Below are positions 8,625 through 15,875 of a stretch of 64,000 bases of DNA, piece by piece. The first letter of the stretch is position 1. Each line of letters starts with the position of its first letter. Location of the stretch: the NCBI RefSeq assembly GCF_947258575.1, contig NZ_CAMYIV010000005.1, forward strand, positions 248,001 through 312,000, in the 5' to 3' direction. Both the position numbers and the translations under genes were made by a program. The notes beneath the pieces are model-generated. The model was given only the letters and a program-made list of their open reading frames with translations, was not told the origin of the DNA and ran no database searches. The stretch is from an uncultured Alcanivorax sp. GTDB taxonomy: Bacteria; Pseudomonadota; Gammaproteobacteria; Pseudomonadales; Alcanivoracaceae.

Positions 8625-9590
8625 TTATTTCCAGGGCAGTTGATCCATCCGCTGGCGCGCGCTGCTGTATTCCTGCTTGAGTCGCTCGATCAACTCGCTG
8701 GCCGGGCCGATTTTCTTGATGGCGCCGATGCCCTGGCCGCTACCCCAGATATCTTTCCAGGCTTTGGAGCTGCCATCGCCGAAATCCATCTTCGACGGGT
8801 CGCTTTCTGGCAGGTCGTTCGGATCCAGCCCGGCCGCTTCGATGGAGCTGCGCAGGTAGTTGCCGTGGACGCCGGTGAACAGGTTGGAATAGATGATGTC
8901 GCTGGCACTGCTGTCGACGATGGACTGCTTGTAGCGTTCGTCCGCGTTGGCTTCGTCGGTGGCAATAAAGGCGGAGCCGATATAGGCCAGGTCTGCACCC
9001 ATGGCCTGGGCGCCGAGAATGGCATCGCCTTTGGCGATGGAGCCGGACAGCAGCACCGGGCCGTCAAACCATTCGCGAATTTCCTGGACCAACGCAAACG
9101 GCGACTGGGTGCCAGCGTGGCCACCGGCACCGGCCGCCACAGCGATCAGGCCGTCGGCGCCTTTTTCGATGGCCTTCTTGGCGAAGAAATTGTTGATGAT
9201 GTCGTGAAATACCAGGCCGCCATAGCTGTGAATCGCCTCGTTCACGTCCACCCGGGCGCCCAGCGACGTGATCACGATGGGCACCTTGTACTTCACGCAC
9301 ATTTCCAGATCGTGTTCCAGCCGGTTGTTGGACTTGTGCACGATCTGGTTGACCGCAAAGGGCGCTGCCGGCTGGTCCGGATTGGCCTGGTTCCAGGCGT
9401 CCAGTTCTTCGGTGATCCGCTTGAGCCATACTTCCAGCTCTTCCGCCGGCCGGGCGTTCAGCGCCGGAAAAGAGCCGACGATACCGGCCTTGCACTGGGC
9501 GATGACCAGATCCGGGTTGGAGACAATAAACATGGGGGACGCGACGGCGGGCAGGCGCAGCCGGTCTTGCAGGGACGCGGGTAACGACAT
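8625..9590 (-). CDS. Nitronate monooxygenase family (2-nitropropane dioxygenase-like)
   Basis: FMN-dependent TIM-barrel enzyme of 321 residues. The N-terminal segment LRLPAVASPMFIVSNPDLVIA and the glycine-rich FMN phosphate-binding part (GLIAVAAGAGGHAGTQSPFALV, then LLSGSIAKGDAILGAQAMGADLAYIGSAF) are typical of the family, and His within GAGGHAG is the expected catalytic base position. ATG 9590 has AAGGAG at ideal spacing. The physiological role may be detoxification of nitronates or an enoyl-reductase-type reaction; it is convergent with the AlmA-like gene. Confidence 0.88.
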   Translation of the reverse strand: MSLPASLQDRLRLPAVASPMFIVSNPDLVIAQCKAGIVGSFPALNARPAEELEVWLKRITEELDAWNQANPDQPAAPFAVNQIVHKSNNRLEHDLEMCVKYKVPIVITSLGARVDVNEAIHSYGGLVFHDIINNFFAKKAIEKGADGLIAVAAGAGGHAGTQSPFALVQEIREWFDGPVLLSGSIAKGDAILGAQAMGADLAYIGSAFIATDEANADERYKQSIVDSSASDIIYSNLFTGVHGNYLRSSIEAAGLDPNDLPESDPSKMDFGDGSSKAWKDIWGSGQGIGAIKKIGPASELIERLKQEYSSARQRMDQLPWK

Positions 9591-9705
9591 GGTGACTCCT
9601 TGCGAAAACAGGGTGTGGACGCCCAGGCGGGTGTCCGCAGGAGAGAAATTACACCTTAAAAAGCCGGTAATTGCGATGGCTGAAAGCGTCGCGTGTCAGG
9701 CGGCG

Positions 9706-10197
9706 CTATTTATCGCCGCCGTTTTCCTTGCTGTCCCCCTTGCGCAGTGATTCGATAAAACGTCCGGGCAGGCCTGCAGAACGCAGCAGTGGACGCAGTT
9801 GCATCAGCATTTCATGCAGGTCGATAACGTGCTCGTTGAGGGCATCCACTTTGTTATCCAGGCTTTCCACGCGCTCGGGCAAGGTGCGCATGCTTTCCAC
9901 GATGCTCATGGTGCGATGTGCCATCACCAGGTACTCCAGGGCGGCCCGGACGATGGCAACCATCACCAGCAGGATCAGCGGCGACAGGGTGGCGGTGGCC
10001 AGGCCAAACCACAGCGAACTGGAAAAGCTGGCAGCCACAAAAAAGCCCACCAACAATACCGCGCCAATGATCATTAGCAGGTAGAGCAACGGCAGCAACT
10101 GCATGGACAGGTAGCGATTGAACTGCCAGTCCACCAGCTGCAGGACTTTTGACTGATTCAGTTTTTCCTTGTTGAGCATGGGCACCCCGATGGCCAT
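9706..10197 (-). CDS. Membrane protein, DUF4282-like, with C-terminal coiled coil
   Basis: A 163-residue protein. Two membrane helices (about 35-58 and 65-90: LLPLLYLLMIIGAVLLVGFFV and LATATLSPLILLVMVAIVRAAL) are followed by a charged coiled-coil tail with regular leucines (RVESLDNKVDALNEHVIDLHEML). The shape resembles DUF4282 proteins. The start is uncertain: ATG 10197 or ATG 10179 (MLNKEK), neither with a strong ribosome site. No function can be assigned. Confidence 0.7.
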   Translation of the reverse strand: MAIGVPMLNKEKLNQSKVLQLVDWQFNRYLSMQLLPLLYLLMIIGAVLLVGFFVAASFSSSLWFGLATATLSPLILLVMVAIVRAALEYLVMAHRTMSIVESMRTLPERVESLDNKVDALNEHVIDLHEMLMQLRPLLRSAGLPGRFIESLRKGDSKENGGDK

Positions 10198-10691
10198 TGA
10201 TTTGCTTCATTGTTGCCGGGTGTCCGGGCTTTTCCTACCCATAGATTGTAATGCTCTGTTATATGCCCAGGGGCCACTTGCTGCATGCGATGGGTGGAAA
10301 CCCTAGGCAAATAGTGCCCTATGAGGCTGAAAAAATCCGAACGCTGTGTTCGTTTTTGGTGATTAACACTAACCGGGCTGCCCATGATGCAGAAAAGTGA
10401 CTATGGCATGGAAGCAGGGTGTCAGGCCTTTCAGACAAAGCGGAAATTAATATTTCCTTTTATTTCAGTAATTTAATGTTTTCATGGCGTTTGTTTCTGG
10501 CATGCCGAGGCGCCGTTCTATCGGCATTCTGAGCTGTGGAGGCCGGGCTGAATAAGCCATGTTGAACCGAATTGAATCCGAACAAGCATTCGCTTTATTG
10601 TGTCACTCGTCAATGTAACAGTAGTGCGCGCCCAACTAACGTCCATGGCGCGCAACATTATCGGCTTTGCCCTCATTGGACAGGTGACCTA
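10198..10691. promoter_or_regulatory. Intergenic region upstream of BVMO operon A
   Basis: A 494-bp gap with no supportable gene. It contains an AT-rich stretch (about 10440-10485) and, at 10572-10623, the 52-bp block shared with the second BVMO operon. An open frame from 10572 runs into the operon's first gene, but the natural start is ATG 10692. Confidence 0.6.
10572..10623 (+). promoter_or_regulatory. Shared 52-bp upstream block, copy A (candidate TetR operator)
   Basis: The first 30 bp (starting TTGAATCCGAAC) match 14746-14775 with one change, and CAATGTAACAGTA at 10611-10623 matches CAATGTGACAGTA at 14785-14797 with one change. The spacing between the two parts is identical (39 bp start to start). 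The block lies about 120 bp before ATG 10692. Confidence 0.7.
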
Positions 10692-11621
10692 ATGACGACT
10701 GCAACGATTCATCAATACGTGTCGAAAACCGCCCAGAAACGGCCTGAGATGCCGATTCGCCACATGGATTTTCAGTTCGACGCCGAGCAACTGGACGATA
10801 CCTTCTTCAGAAACACGGAGCTGGCGTCGGCGTATTTCGAGGCCCTGTCCATCTTTCTGACCTTCGGCGAAGATCTGGTGATCGACACAGCCCGTTACCA
10901 TCGTCAGTTTGTGAAAGATCCGGAGCTCAAGCGTCTGGTAACTGCCCTGATCGGTCAGGAAGCCATCCACTCCAAGATGCACAACGAGTTCAACGATGTG
11001 TTGGCACAGCACCGTTACCCTGTCGGTCTGTATCGTTTCCTTGCCGACAAGGTGTTCGAGCACGGCTTCAAGAAACTGTCCAACCGCATGCAGCTGTCAT
11101 TGATGGCGGGCATTGAGCATTTCACCGCGGTGCTGGCGGAATACATGATGAAGAACGAAGACATCTTCTACGAGTCCCTGGACGAGAAGCAGCGGGCCCT
11201 GTGGATGTGGCACATGCTGGAAGAGTCTGAGCATAAGGATGTTGCCTACGACGTGTTCCAGGAATTGTCCGGTGACTATTACCTGCGCATGCGTGGTTTT
11301 GCTCTGGCGGCCTTCACTCTTACTTTCCTGATTCCGGTTGCGGCGTCGTTGATCCCGGTAATGCGCAAACCGCGTAACTTGCTGAGCCCCAGTTACTGGA
11401 AGGATGTGAAGCGTAGCCTGGCGGTGCTGGCCGGGCCTGAAGAGGGTGTCTTCGGCAGCACCATCAAGCATATTCTGGATTACACCCGTCGTGATTTTCA
11501 CCCCAGCGACCACGATACCAGCGCCTATCTGGAGTACTACAAGGAAAAGCTGCTGCACCCGAAGACCGGGTTGTTGACGCCGTATCTGACCAAGGAATTC
11601 GTGCCGGGCAAGCGTGCCTGA
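10692..11621 (+). CDS. Ferritin-like / metal-dependent hydrolase family protein (predicted diiron), operon A
   Basis: A 309-residue protein of the type usually annotated as predicted metal-dependent hydrolase (PF10118). The ligand pattern seen is that of a four-helix diiron carboxylate protein: E60, E90-x-x-H93, E142, E178-x-x-H181. A hydrophobic segment follows at about 202-222 (FALAAFTLTFLIPVAASLIPV), suggesting membrane association. The open frame extends upstream to 10572, but ATG 10692 has AGGTGACC upstream and gives a sensible N-terminus. It is first in an operon with an SDR and a Baeyer-Villiger-type monooxygenase (gaps 38 and 15 bp). A diiron oxygenase or desaturase-like role is inferred; hydrolase activity is not excluded. 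Confidence 0.85.
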   Translation: MTTATIHQYVSKTAQKRPEMPIRHMDFQFDAEQLDDTFFRNTELASAYFEALSIFLTFGEDLVIDTARYHRQFVKDPELKRLVTALIGQEAIHSKMHNEFNDVLAQHRYPVGLYRFLADKVFEHGFKKLSNRMQLSLMAGIEHFTAVLAEYMMKNEDIFYESLDEKQRALWMWHMLEESEHKDVAYDVFQELSGDYYLRMRGFALAAFTLTFLIPVAASLIPVMRKPRNLLSPSYWKDVKRSLAVLAGPEEGVFGSTIKHILDYTRRDFHPSDHDTSAYLEYYKEKLLHPKTGLLTPYLTKEFVPGKRA

Positions 11622-11659
11622 ACGAACACTGAATACTCAACCTGAAAAGGTAGAAGGTA

Positions 11660-12499
11660 ATGCTGAATATTCTCAAGTTTCGTTCCAGCAAGCCGAGCTA
11701 TAACGGCTACGCTGTCGTCACCGGTGGCGGCAGTGGTATTGGTCGCAGTTTTGCCCTGGAGTTGGCCAGACGAAACAGTGCGGTCGTCTGCGCGGATCTG
11801 AAGCTGGAAAGTGCCGAGGAAACCGTGGCGCTGATCAAGAAGGCCGGCGGCAAGGCTTTTGCGGTGGCTTGTGATGTGGGTAAGGCAGCTCAGGTAAAGA
11901 AGCTGTCCGAGCAGTCTGAAAAACTGTTGGGCCATCCGGTCACCATGGTCATCAACAATGCCGGTGTGGGTATTGGTGGCAAGTTCGAAGAGCTGAGCCT
12001 GGAAGACTGGAAATGGGCGATGGATGTGAACCTGTGGGGCGTAGTGCACGGTTGCCACTACTTCGTGCCCGGGTTCAAGAAGCAAGGTCGTGGTGCCATC
12101 ATCAACGTGGCGTCTGCCGCGTCCTATACGGCTGCGCCGGAAATGAGTGCCTATAACGTTACCAAGGCCGGGGTGCGGGCGTTGTCCGAAACCCTGTACG
12201 CGGAACTCAAGCGCGACAATATTAACGTCAACGTGCTGTGTCCGACTCTGGTTCCCACCAACATCATCAAGGATGGCCGCATTCCTGCGCGTTATTCCAA
12301 ACTGGCCGATCATGCGTTGATGAACTACGCCATGACCACCAGTGATTCCGTGGCCAAACTGACCCTGAATCGTCTTGATAAGGGAGAGCTGTACACCACG
12401 CCACAGGTGGACGCCAAGCTGTTCTGGATGATGAAGCGGGCCACTCCCAATTTGTACGCGAACCTGCTTGGGTTCTCTTACCGCTTTGTTAAGAATTGA
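11660..12499 (+). CDS. Short-chain dehydrogenase/reductase, operon A
   Basis: NAD(P)-dependent oxidoreductase of 279 residues with the classical SDR motifs: TGGGSGIG (cofactor binding) near residues 21-28, NNAG near 98-101, and the catalytic S-Y-x-x-x-K arrangement in NVASAASYTAAPEMSAYNVTKAG. ATG 11660 follows AAGGTAGAAGG. It sits between a predicted diiron protein and a BVMO, so it would plausibly interconvert an alcohol and the ketone substrate of the monooxygenase. The C-terminus has an extra 40-residue segment (KLFWMMKRATPNLYANLLGF) found in SDRs of lipid metabolism. Confidence 0.92.
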   Translation: MLNILKFRSSKPSYNGYAVVTGGGSGIGRSFALELARRNSAVVCADLKLESAEETVALIKKAGGKAFAVACDVGKAAQVKKLSEQSEKLLGHPVTMVINNAGVGIGGKFEELSLEDWKWAMDVNLWGVVHGCHYFVPGFKKQGRGAIINVASAASYTAAPEMSAYNVTKAGVRALSETLYAELKRDNINVNVLCPTLVPTNIIKDGRIPARYSKLADHALMNYAMTTSDSVAKLTLNRLDKGELYTTPQVDAKLFWMMKRATPNLYANLLGFSYRFVKN

Positions 12500-12514
12500 T
12501 CGAGGAATTTCATC

Positions 12515-14026
12515 ATGGCTGCAGCAAAGAAACGCAAAACCCCTGAGGCCAGGATTTACGACACCTTTATCGTTGGCGCCGGTATTTCCGGTTTGTGCGC
12601 TGCGATCAAGATGAAGAAAGAGGGCTATCACGATTTCAAGATCATCGAGAAAGCCACCCGCGTCGGCGGCACCTGGCGGGAAAATACCTACCCAGGCTGT
12701 GGCTGTGATGTGCCTTCTTCCCTGTACTCTTTTTCCTTTGCGCTTAGCAGCAAATGGAGCCACCTGTTTGCTCGTCAGCCGGAAATTCTCAGCTACCTGG
12801 AAGAGGTTAGCGAAGACTTTGGCATTAATGAGCTGATCGAATTCGGTACAGAACTGGAGCATGCCGAGTGGGACGAAAGTCGCCACCTTTGGGTGCTGGA
12901 TACCAATAAAGGCCAGACCCTGGCGCGTACGGTTGTCTTTGCCACCGGGCCGATCACCGAAGCCCAGATTCCGTCGTTGCCGGGCCTGGATAGCTTCAAG
13001 GGTGAGATGTTCCACTCCGCCAAGTGGAACCATGACTATGATCTGACTGGCAAGCGGGTGGCGGTGATCGGTACTGGCGCCTCGGCCATCCAGTTTGTGC
13101 CGCAGATTCAGCCCAAGGTGAAAGAGCTGCACGTCTTCCAGCGTACTGCCCCCTGGGTGCTGCCCAAGCCGGACATGGATCTGGGTGACACCAGCAAGCA
13201 GCTGATCAACAAGCTGCCTATCATCCAGAAAAGCTGGCGTAAGGCCGTGGCCACCTCCCTGAATGTGATCAACTTCGGGCTGCGTAACCCGGCAGCCCTG
13301 AAGCCGGTGAGCACGGCGGCCAAACAGCTGCTGCGCGTGCAGGTGAAAGACAAGACCCTGCGCAAGGCGGTGACCCCGGACTTTACCCTGGGCTGCAAGC
13401 GTATCCTGTTTGCCAACAACTATTACCCGGCCCTGCAGGCAGACAATGCTAACCTGATTCCCCATGGTCTGGTGGAAGTGGAAGGCAATACCGTGATTGC
13501 CGCCAACGGTGAACGCCACGAGGTAGACGTGATTATCTGGGGGACCGGCTTTGAAGTGTCTCACCCGCCGATTGGCAGAAAGGTGATTGATGCCAACGGT
13601 GATCGCCTCTCTGACCTGTGGAAAGACACCTCACCGGAAGCTTATCTTGGCGCCACCATGAAGGATGTGCCCAATGCCTTCCTGGTGCTGGGTCCCAACG
13701 TGCTGGTGTACGATTCCTTTATCGGTCTGGCCGAAGCCCAACTGGACTACATCATTGATGGTCTGAAGAAGGTTAAGCAGAAGGGGATTACCCGCTTTGC
13801 CATCAAGCCCCCGGTGCTGAAAGCCCACAATGACAAAGTCCAGAAGCACCTGAAAACCACGGTGTTCAACAGTGGTGGCTGCAAGAGCTACTACCTGGAT
13901 CAGAACGGCCGCAACTTCGCCGCCTGGCCCTGGTCGCTGAAAGAGCTTAAGAGACGCCTGAGCGATTTCAAGGTAGGAGACTACGAAGTGGTCTACCAGA
14001 GCGCGGAGAAAAAGAAGGCCGCCTGA
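12515..14026 (+). CDS. Baeyer-Villiger-type flavin monooxygenase, operon A
   Basis: FAD/NADPH monooxygenase of 503 residues. The motifs occur in order: GAGISG at 21-26 (FAD), GGTWRENTYPGCGCD at about 51-65, the type I BVMO fingerprint F161-x-G-x-x-x-H167-x-x-x-W171, and GTGASA at 186-191 (NADPH). The N-terminus is short and basic (MAAAKKRK). ATG 12515 has GAGG upstream, 15 nt after the SDR stop. Last gene of operon A; a perfect 12-bp stem follows. It closely resembles the gene at 15876 and is more distant from the two AlmA-like genes. The family converts ketones to esters or lactones; the actual substrate is unknown. Confidence 0.93.
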   Translation: MAAAKKRKTPEARIYDTFIVGAGISGLCAAIKMKKEGYHDFKIIEKATRVGGTWRENTYPGCGCDVPSSLYSFSFALSSKWSHLFARQPEILSYLEEVSEDFGINELIEFGTELEHAEWDESRHLWVLDTNKGQTLARTVVFATGPITEAQIPSLPGLDSFKGEMFHSAKWNHDYDLTGKRVAVIGTGASAIQFVPQIQPKVKELHVFQRTAPWVLPKPDMDLGDTSKQLINKLPIIQKSWRKAVATSLNVINFGLRNPAALKPVSTAAKQLLRVQVKDKTLRKAVTPDFTLGCKRILFANNYYPALQADNANLIPHGLVEVEGNTVIAANGERHEVDVIIWGTGFEVSHPPIGRKVIDANGDRLSDLWKDTSPEAYLGATMKDVPNAFLVLGPNVLVYDSFIGLAEAQLDYIIDGLKKVKQKGITRFAIKPPVLKAHNDKVQKHLKTTVFNSGGCKSYYLDQNGRNFAAWPWSLKELKRRLSDFKVGDYEVVYQSAEKKKAA

Positions 14027-14053
14027 CGATCATCAGACGCTAGGTCTGTTGAC

Positions 14054-14082
14054 TGAGGGGGAAGCGAAAGGCTTCCCCCTCA
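14054..14082. terminator. Strong stem-loop between convergent operon A and tetR
   Basis: A perfect 12-bp stem, TGAGGGGGAAGC (14054-14065) with its complement (14071-14082), and loop GAAAG. There is no long T-tract on either side, so it may be a bidirectional or RNA-stabilising structure rather than a classic intrinsic terminator. Confidence 0.6.
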
Positions 14083-14120
14083 TGCGTTGTGCGCTTGGCA
14101 GACGAGCACCGAGCGGGCTG

Positions 14121-14732
14121 TCAGCCCGCCAATTCCACTTTCTTGTCCACATAGCTGGCGAGAATGTCCCCGAACACCGTCGCCAGCTCCTCGAAGCTTT
14201 GTATCGGGTTGTCCTCGGACAGATGCCTGACCACGGTGAAAATGCCGCCGTTGATATAGAAATAGGCCACGGTGGGAATATTCGGCAGTTTCAGAAGCTC
14301 CGGGTGATGCATCAGATACTGGGTGAATAGCTCCATGAGGGCGCTGTTGATCGGTGACTGGTAGATCACCATGTCCATGCTGAAGGCGTGGCGAGCGCAA
14401 CGCAGGTAGAGCTGGTTGTTCTCTTCCAGAAAGTCGCGAAAACTGAACAACAATTTCTCAATCGCCTGGCGAATGTCCAGACGCACCAGTTCCGGGATCA
14501 GTGGTTTGATCAGATCCACGGTGTCACTGACAAAGCGTTTGCTGGCCGCATCAATGATGGCGTCCTTGTCTTCAAAATACTCATACAGTGAACCCACGCC
14601 GATACCGGCTTTTTCCGCGATCTGTCTGGCGGTAATAGCGCTTGGGCCGTAGTTGGCGATGGATATCAGGGCAGCCTGGACAATGGCGTCTACGGTGGCC
14701 CTGGAGCGTTGTTGTTTGGGTTTGCGTGCCAT
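14121..14732 (-). CDS. TetR-family regulator of the two BVMO operons (inferred)
   Basis: A 203-residue repressor-type protein. The N-terminal helix-turn-helix is at about residues 12-58 (ATVDAIVQAALISIANYG, ITARQIAEKAGIGVGSLYEYF), followed by an all-helical ligand domain. It is divergent from operon B, and the shared 52-bp block lies 14 bp upstream of its start. The same block occurs before operon A, 4 kb away. It therefore probably controls itself and both operons, with a hydrocarbon-derived effector. The regulon is inference; the TetR assignment is clear. Confidence 0.92.
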   Translation of the reverse strand: MARKPKQQRSRATVDAIVQAALISIANYGPSAITARQIAEKAGIGVGSLYEYFEDKDAIIDAASKRFVSDTVDLIKPLIPELVRLDIRQAIEKLLFSFRDFLEENNQLYLRCARHAFSMDMVIYQSPINSALMELFTQYLMHHPELLKLPNIPTVAYFYINGGIFTVVRHLSEDNPIQSFEELATVFGDILASYVDKKVELAG

Positions 14733-14745
14733 CAGGTTATCCGAG

Positions 14746-14797
14746 TTGAATCCGAACGAGCATTCGCTTTATTGTTACATCAACCAATGTGACAGTA
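14746..14797 (+). promoter_or_regulatory. Shared 52-bp upstream block, copy B (candidate TetR operator)
   Basis: Lies between tetR and operon B. It contains CGAACGAGCATTCG (arms CGAA/TTCG) and a nearly perfect dyad, TGTTACAT-n6-ATGTGACA (14773-14794, one mismatch). A third symmetric pair, GTGACA with TGTCAC, extends downstream. The block is repeated at 10572-10623. Confidence 0.7.
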
Positions 14798-14878
14798 AAC
14801 GTTTTTGTCACCTGTACGGAGCGTCGGACCCTCGGGTCTTCCGCCACAACTCGCAGAATAATCCGTAAGGAGTGCATC

Positions 14879-15805
14879 ATGGCTTCCATCGATCTGGACA
14901 AAATGCTGACCAAAATCAAAAGCACCCAGTGGGCCCTGTCGGATATCGACTGGGACGCTCCGGGTGCCGAGCTGATTACCGAAGAGCAGTGGCCCAAGCT
15001 GAAAGATTTCATGGCCGACCTGATGTGGATTGAGCACGTGGGCGCCCGCGCATTTGCTGCCATGGCCAAGAAAGCCCCCACCGATACCCTGCGCCAGATT
15101 TATACCTACTTCCATGCCGAAGAGCAGCGCCATGCCAATGCCGAAATGGCACTGATGAAGCGCTGGGGCATGCTTGAGGGAGATGAGATTCCCGAGCCCA
15201 ACATCAACCTGCGGCTGGTGATTGAATGGCTGGATCGTTACAGCGATGACATGCCGGTGTATGTGCTGGGCACAGTGGTGCCGATGCTGGAAATTGCCCT
15301 GGACGGTGCCTTGTGTACCTTCCTGCTGGAGACGGTGAAAGATCCGGTTTGCCACCAGGCGTTCGAAAAGATCAACGACGATGAGTCCCGTCATCTGGGC
15401 GTCGGCTTTAGCGTAATGGAAATGCAGGGCCGCGGGAAAACCTTCATTGGTGCTACAAAAATGCTGGCACCGTTGCTGGACCCGCGCCTGATGCTGGGCA
15501 TTGCCTCCTATGTGCCGCTGCTCAATAAAATGCGCGATAACATTATTACCATGGGTCTGCCGGAAGAGCGCCTGTATGCCGCCATGGCCAAATTCGAAAA
15601 AATTGGCGGCCGCACGGAAGATGGCCGTCGCAACCCCTGGTTCCAGGTGATTCGTCAGCACGCCAAGCTTGTGGTGAATCGGCGCAATCATGTCTATCAC
15701 GTGCCCGTGGATGGCATGGTCAAACTGACCGGTCTGATCCCGCGCCGGGCACTGCCTGCAGTGCCTTCCTGGGTGAGAGAGCTGACCTACCAGCCCACTG
15801 CCTGA
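14879..15805 (+). CDS. Ferritin-like domain protein (predicted diiron), operon B
   Basis: A 308-residue, mostly helical protein. Canonical diiron ligand pattern: E52, E82-x-x-H85 (in EEQRH), E138 and E169-x-x-H172 (in DESRH). The spacings resemble those of the operon A protein, although the two are not obviously similar elsewhere. ATG 14879 has AAGGAG at good spacing; the frame is open from GTG/ATG codons further upstream, but those would overlap the operator block. It is co-transcribed with a Baeyer-Villiger-type monooxygenase 70 bp downstream. A non-heme diiron oxygenase or an oxidative-stress protein serving the flavoenzyme are the main alternatives. Confidence 0.85.
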   Translation: MASIDLDKMLTKIKSTQWALSDIDWDAPGAELITEEQWPKLKDFMADLMWIEHVGARAFAAMAKKAPTDTLRQIYTYFHAEEQRHANAEMALMKRWGMLEGDEIPEPNINLRLVIEWLDRYSDDMPVYVLGTVVPMLEIALDGALCTFLLETVKDPVCHQAFEKINDDESRHLGVGFSVMEMQGRGKTFIGATKMLAPLLDPRLMLGIASYVPLLNKMRDNIITMGLPEERLYAAMAKFEKIGGRTEDGRRNPWFQVIRQHAKLVVNRRNHVYHVPVDGMVKLTGLIPRRALPAVPSWVRELTYQPTA

Positions 15806-15875
15806 GAGACCCCATGACGGCGCGCCATGTGCCTGTTGCATGGCGCGGCCACCTGATTGCTGAAGAGATCCTGTT

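Noticed and set aside
11537-13564. 675-codon minus-strand open frame
   Set aside because: Antisense to the SDR and BVMO of operon A, both with clear motifs. The antisense protein has the His/Gln-rich composition typical of such shadows in GC-rich genes.
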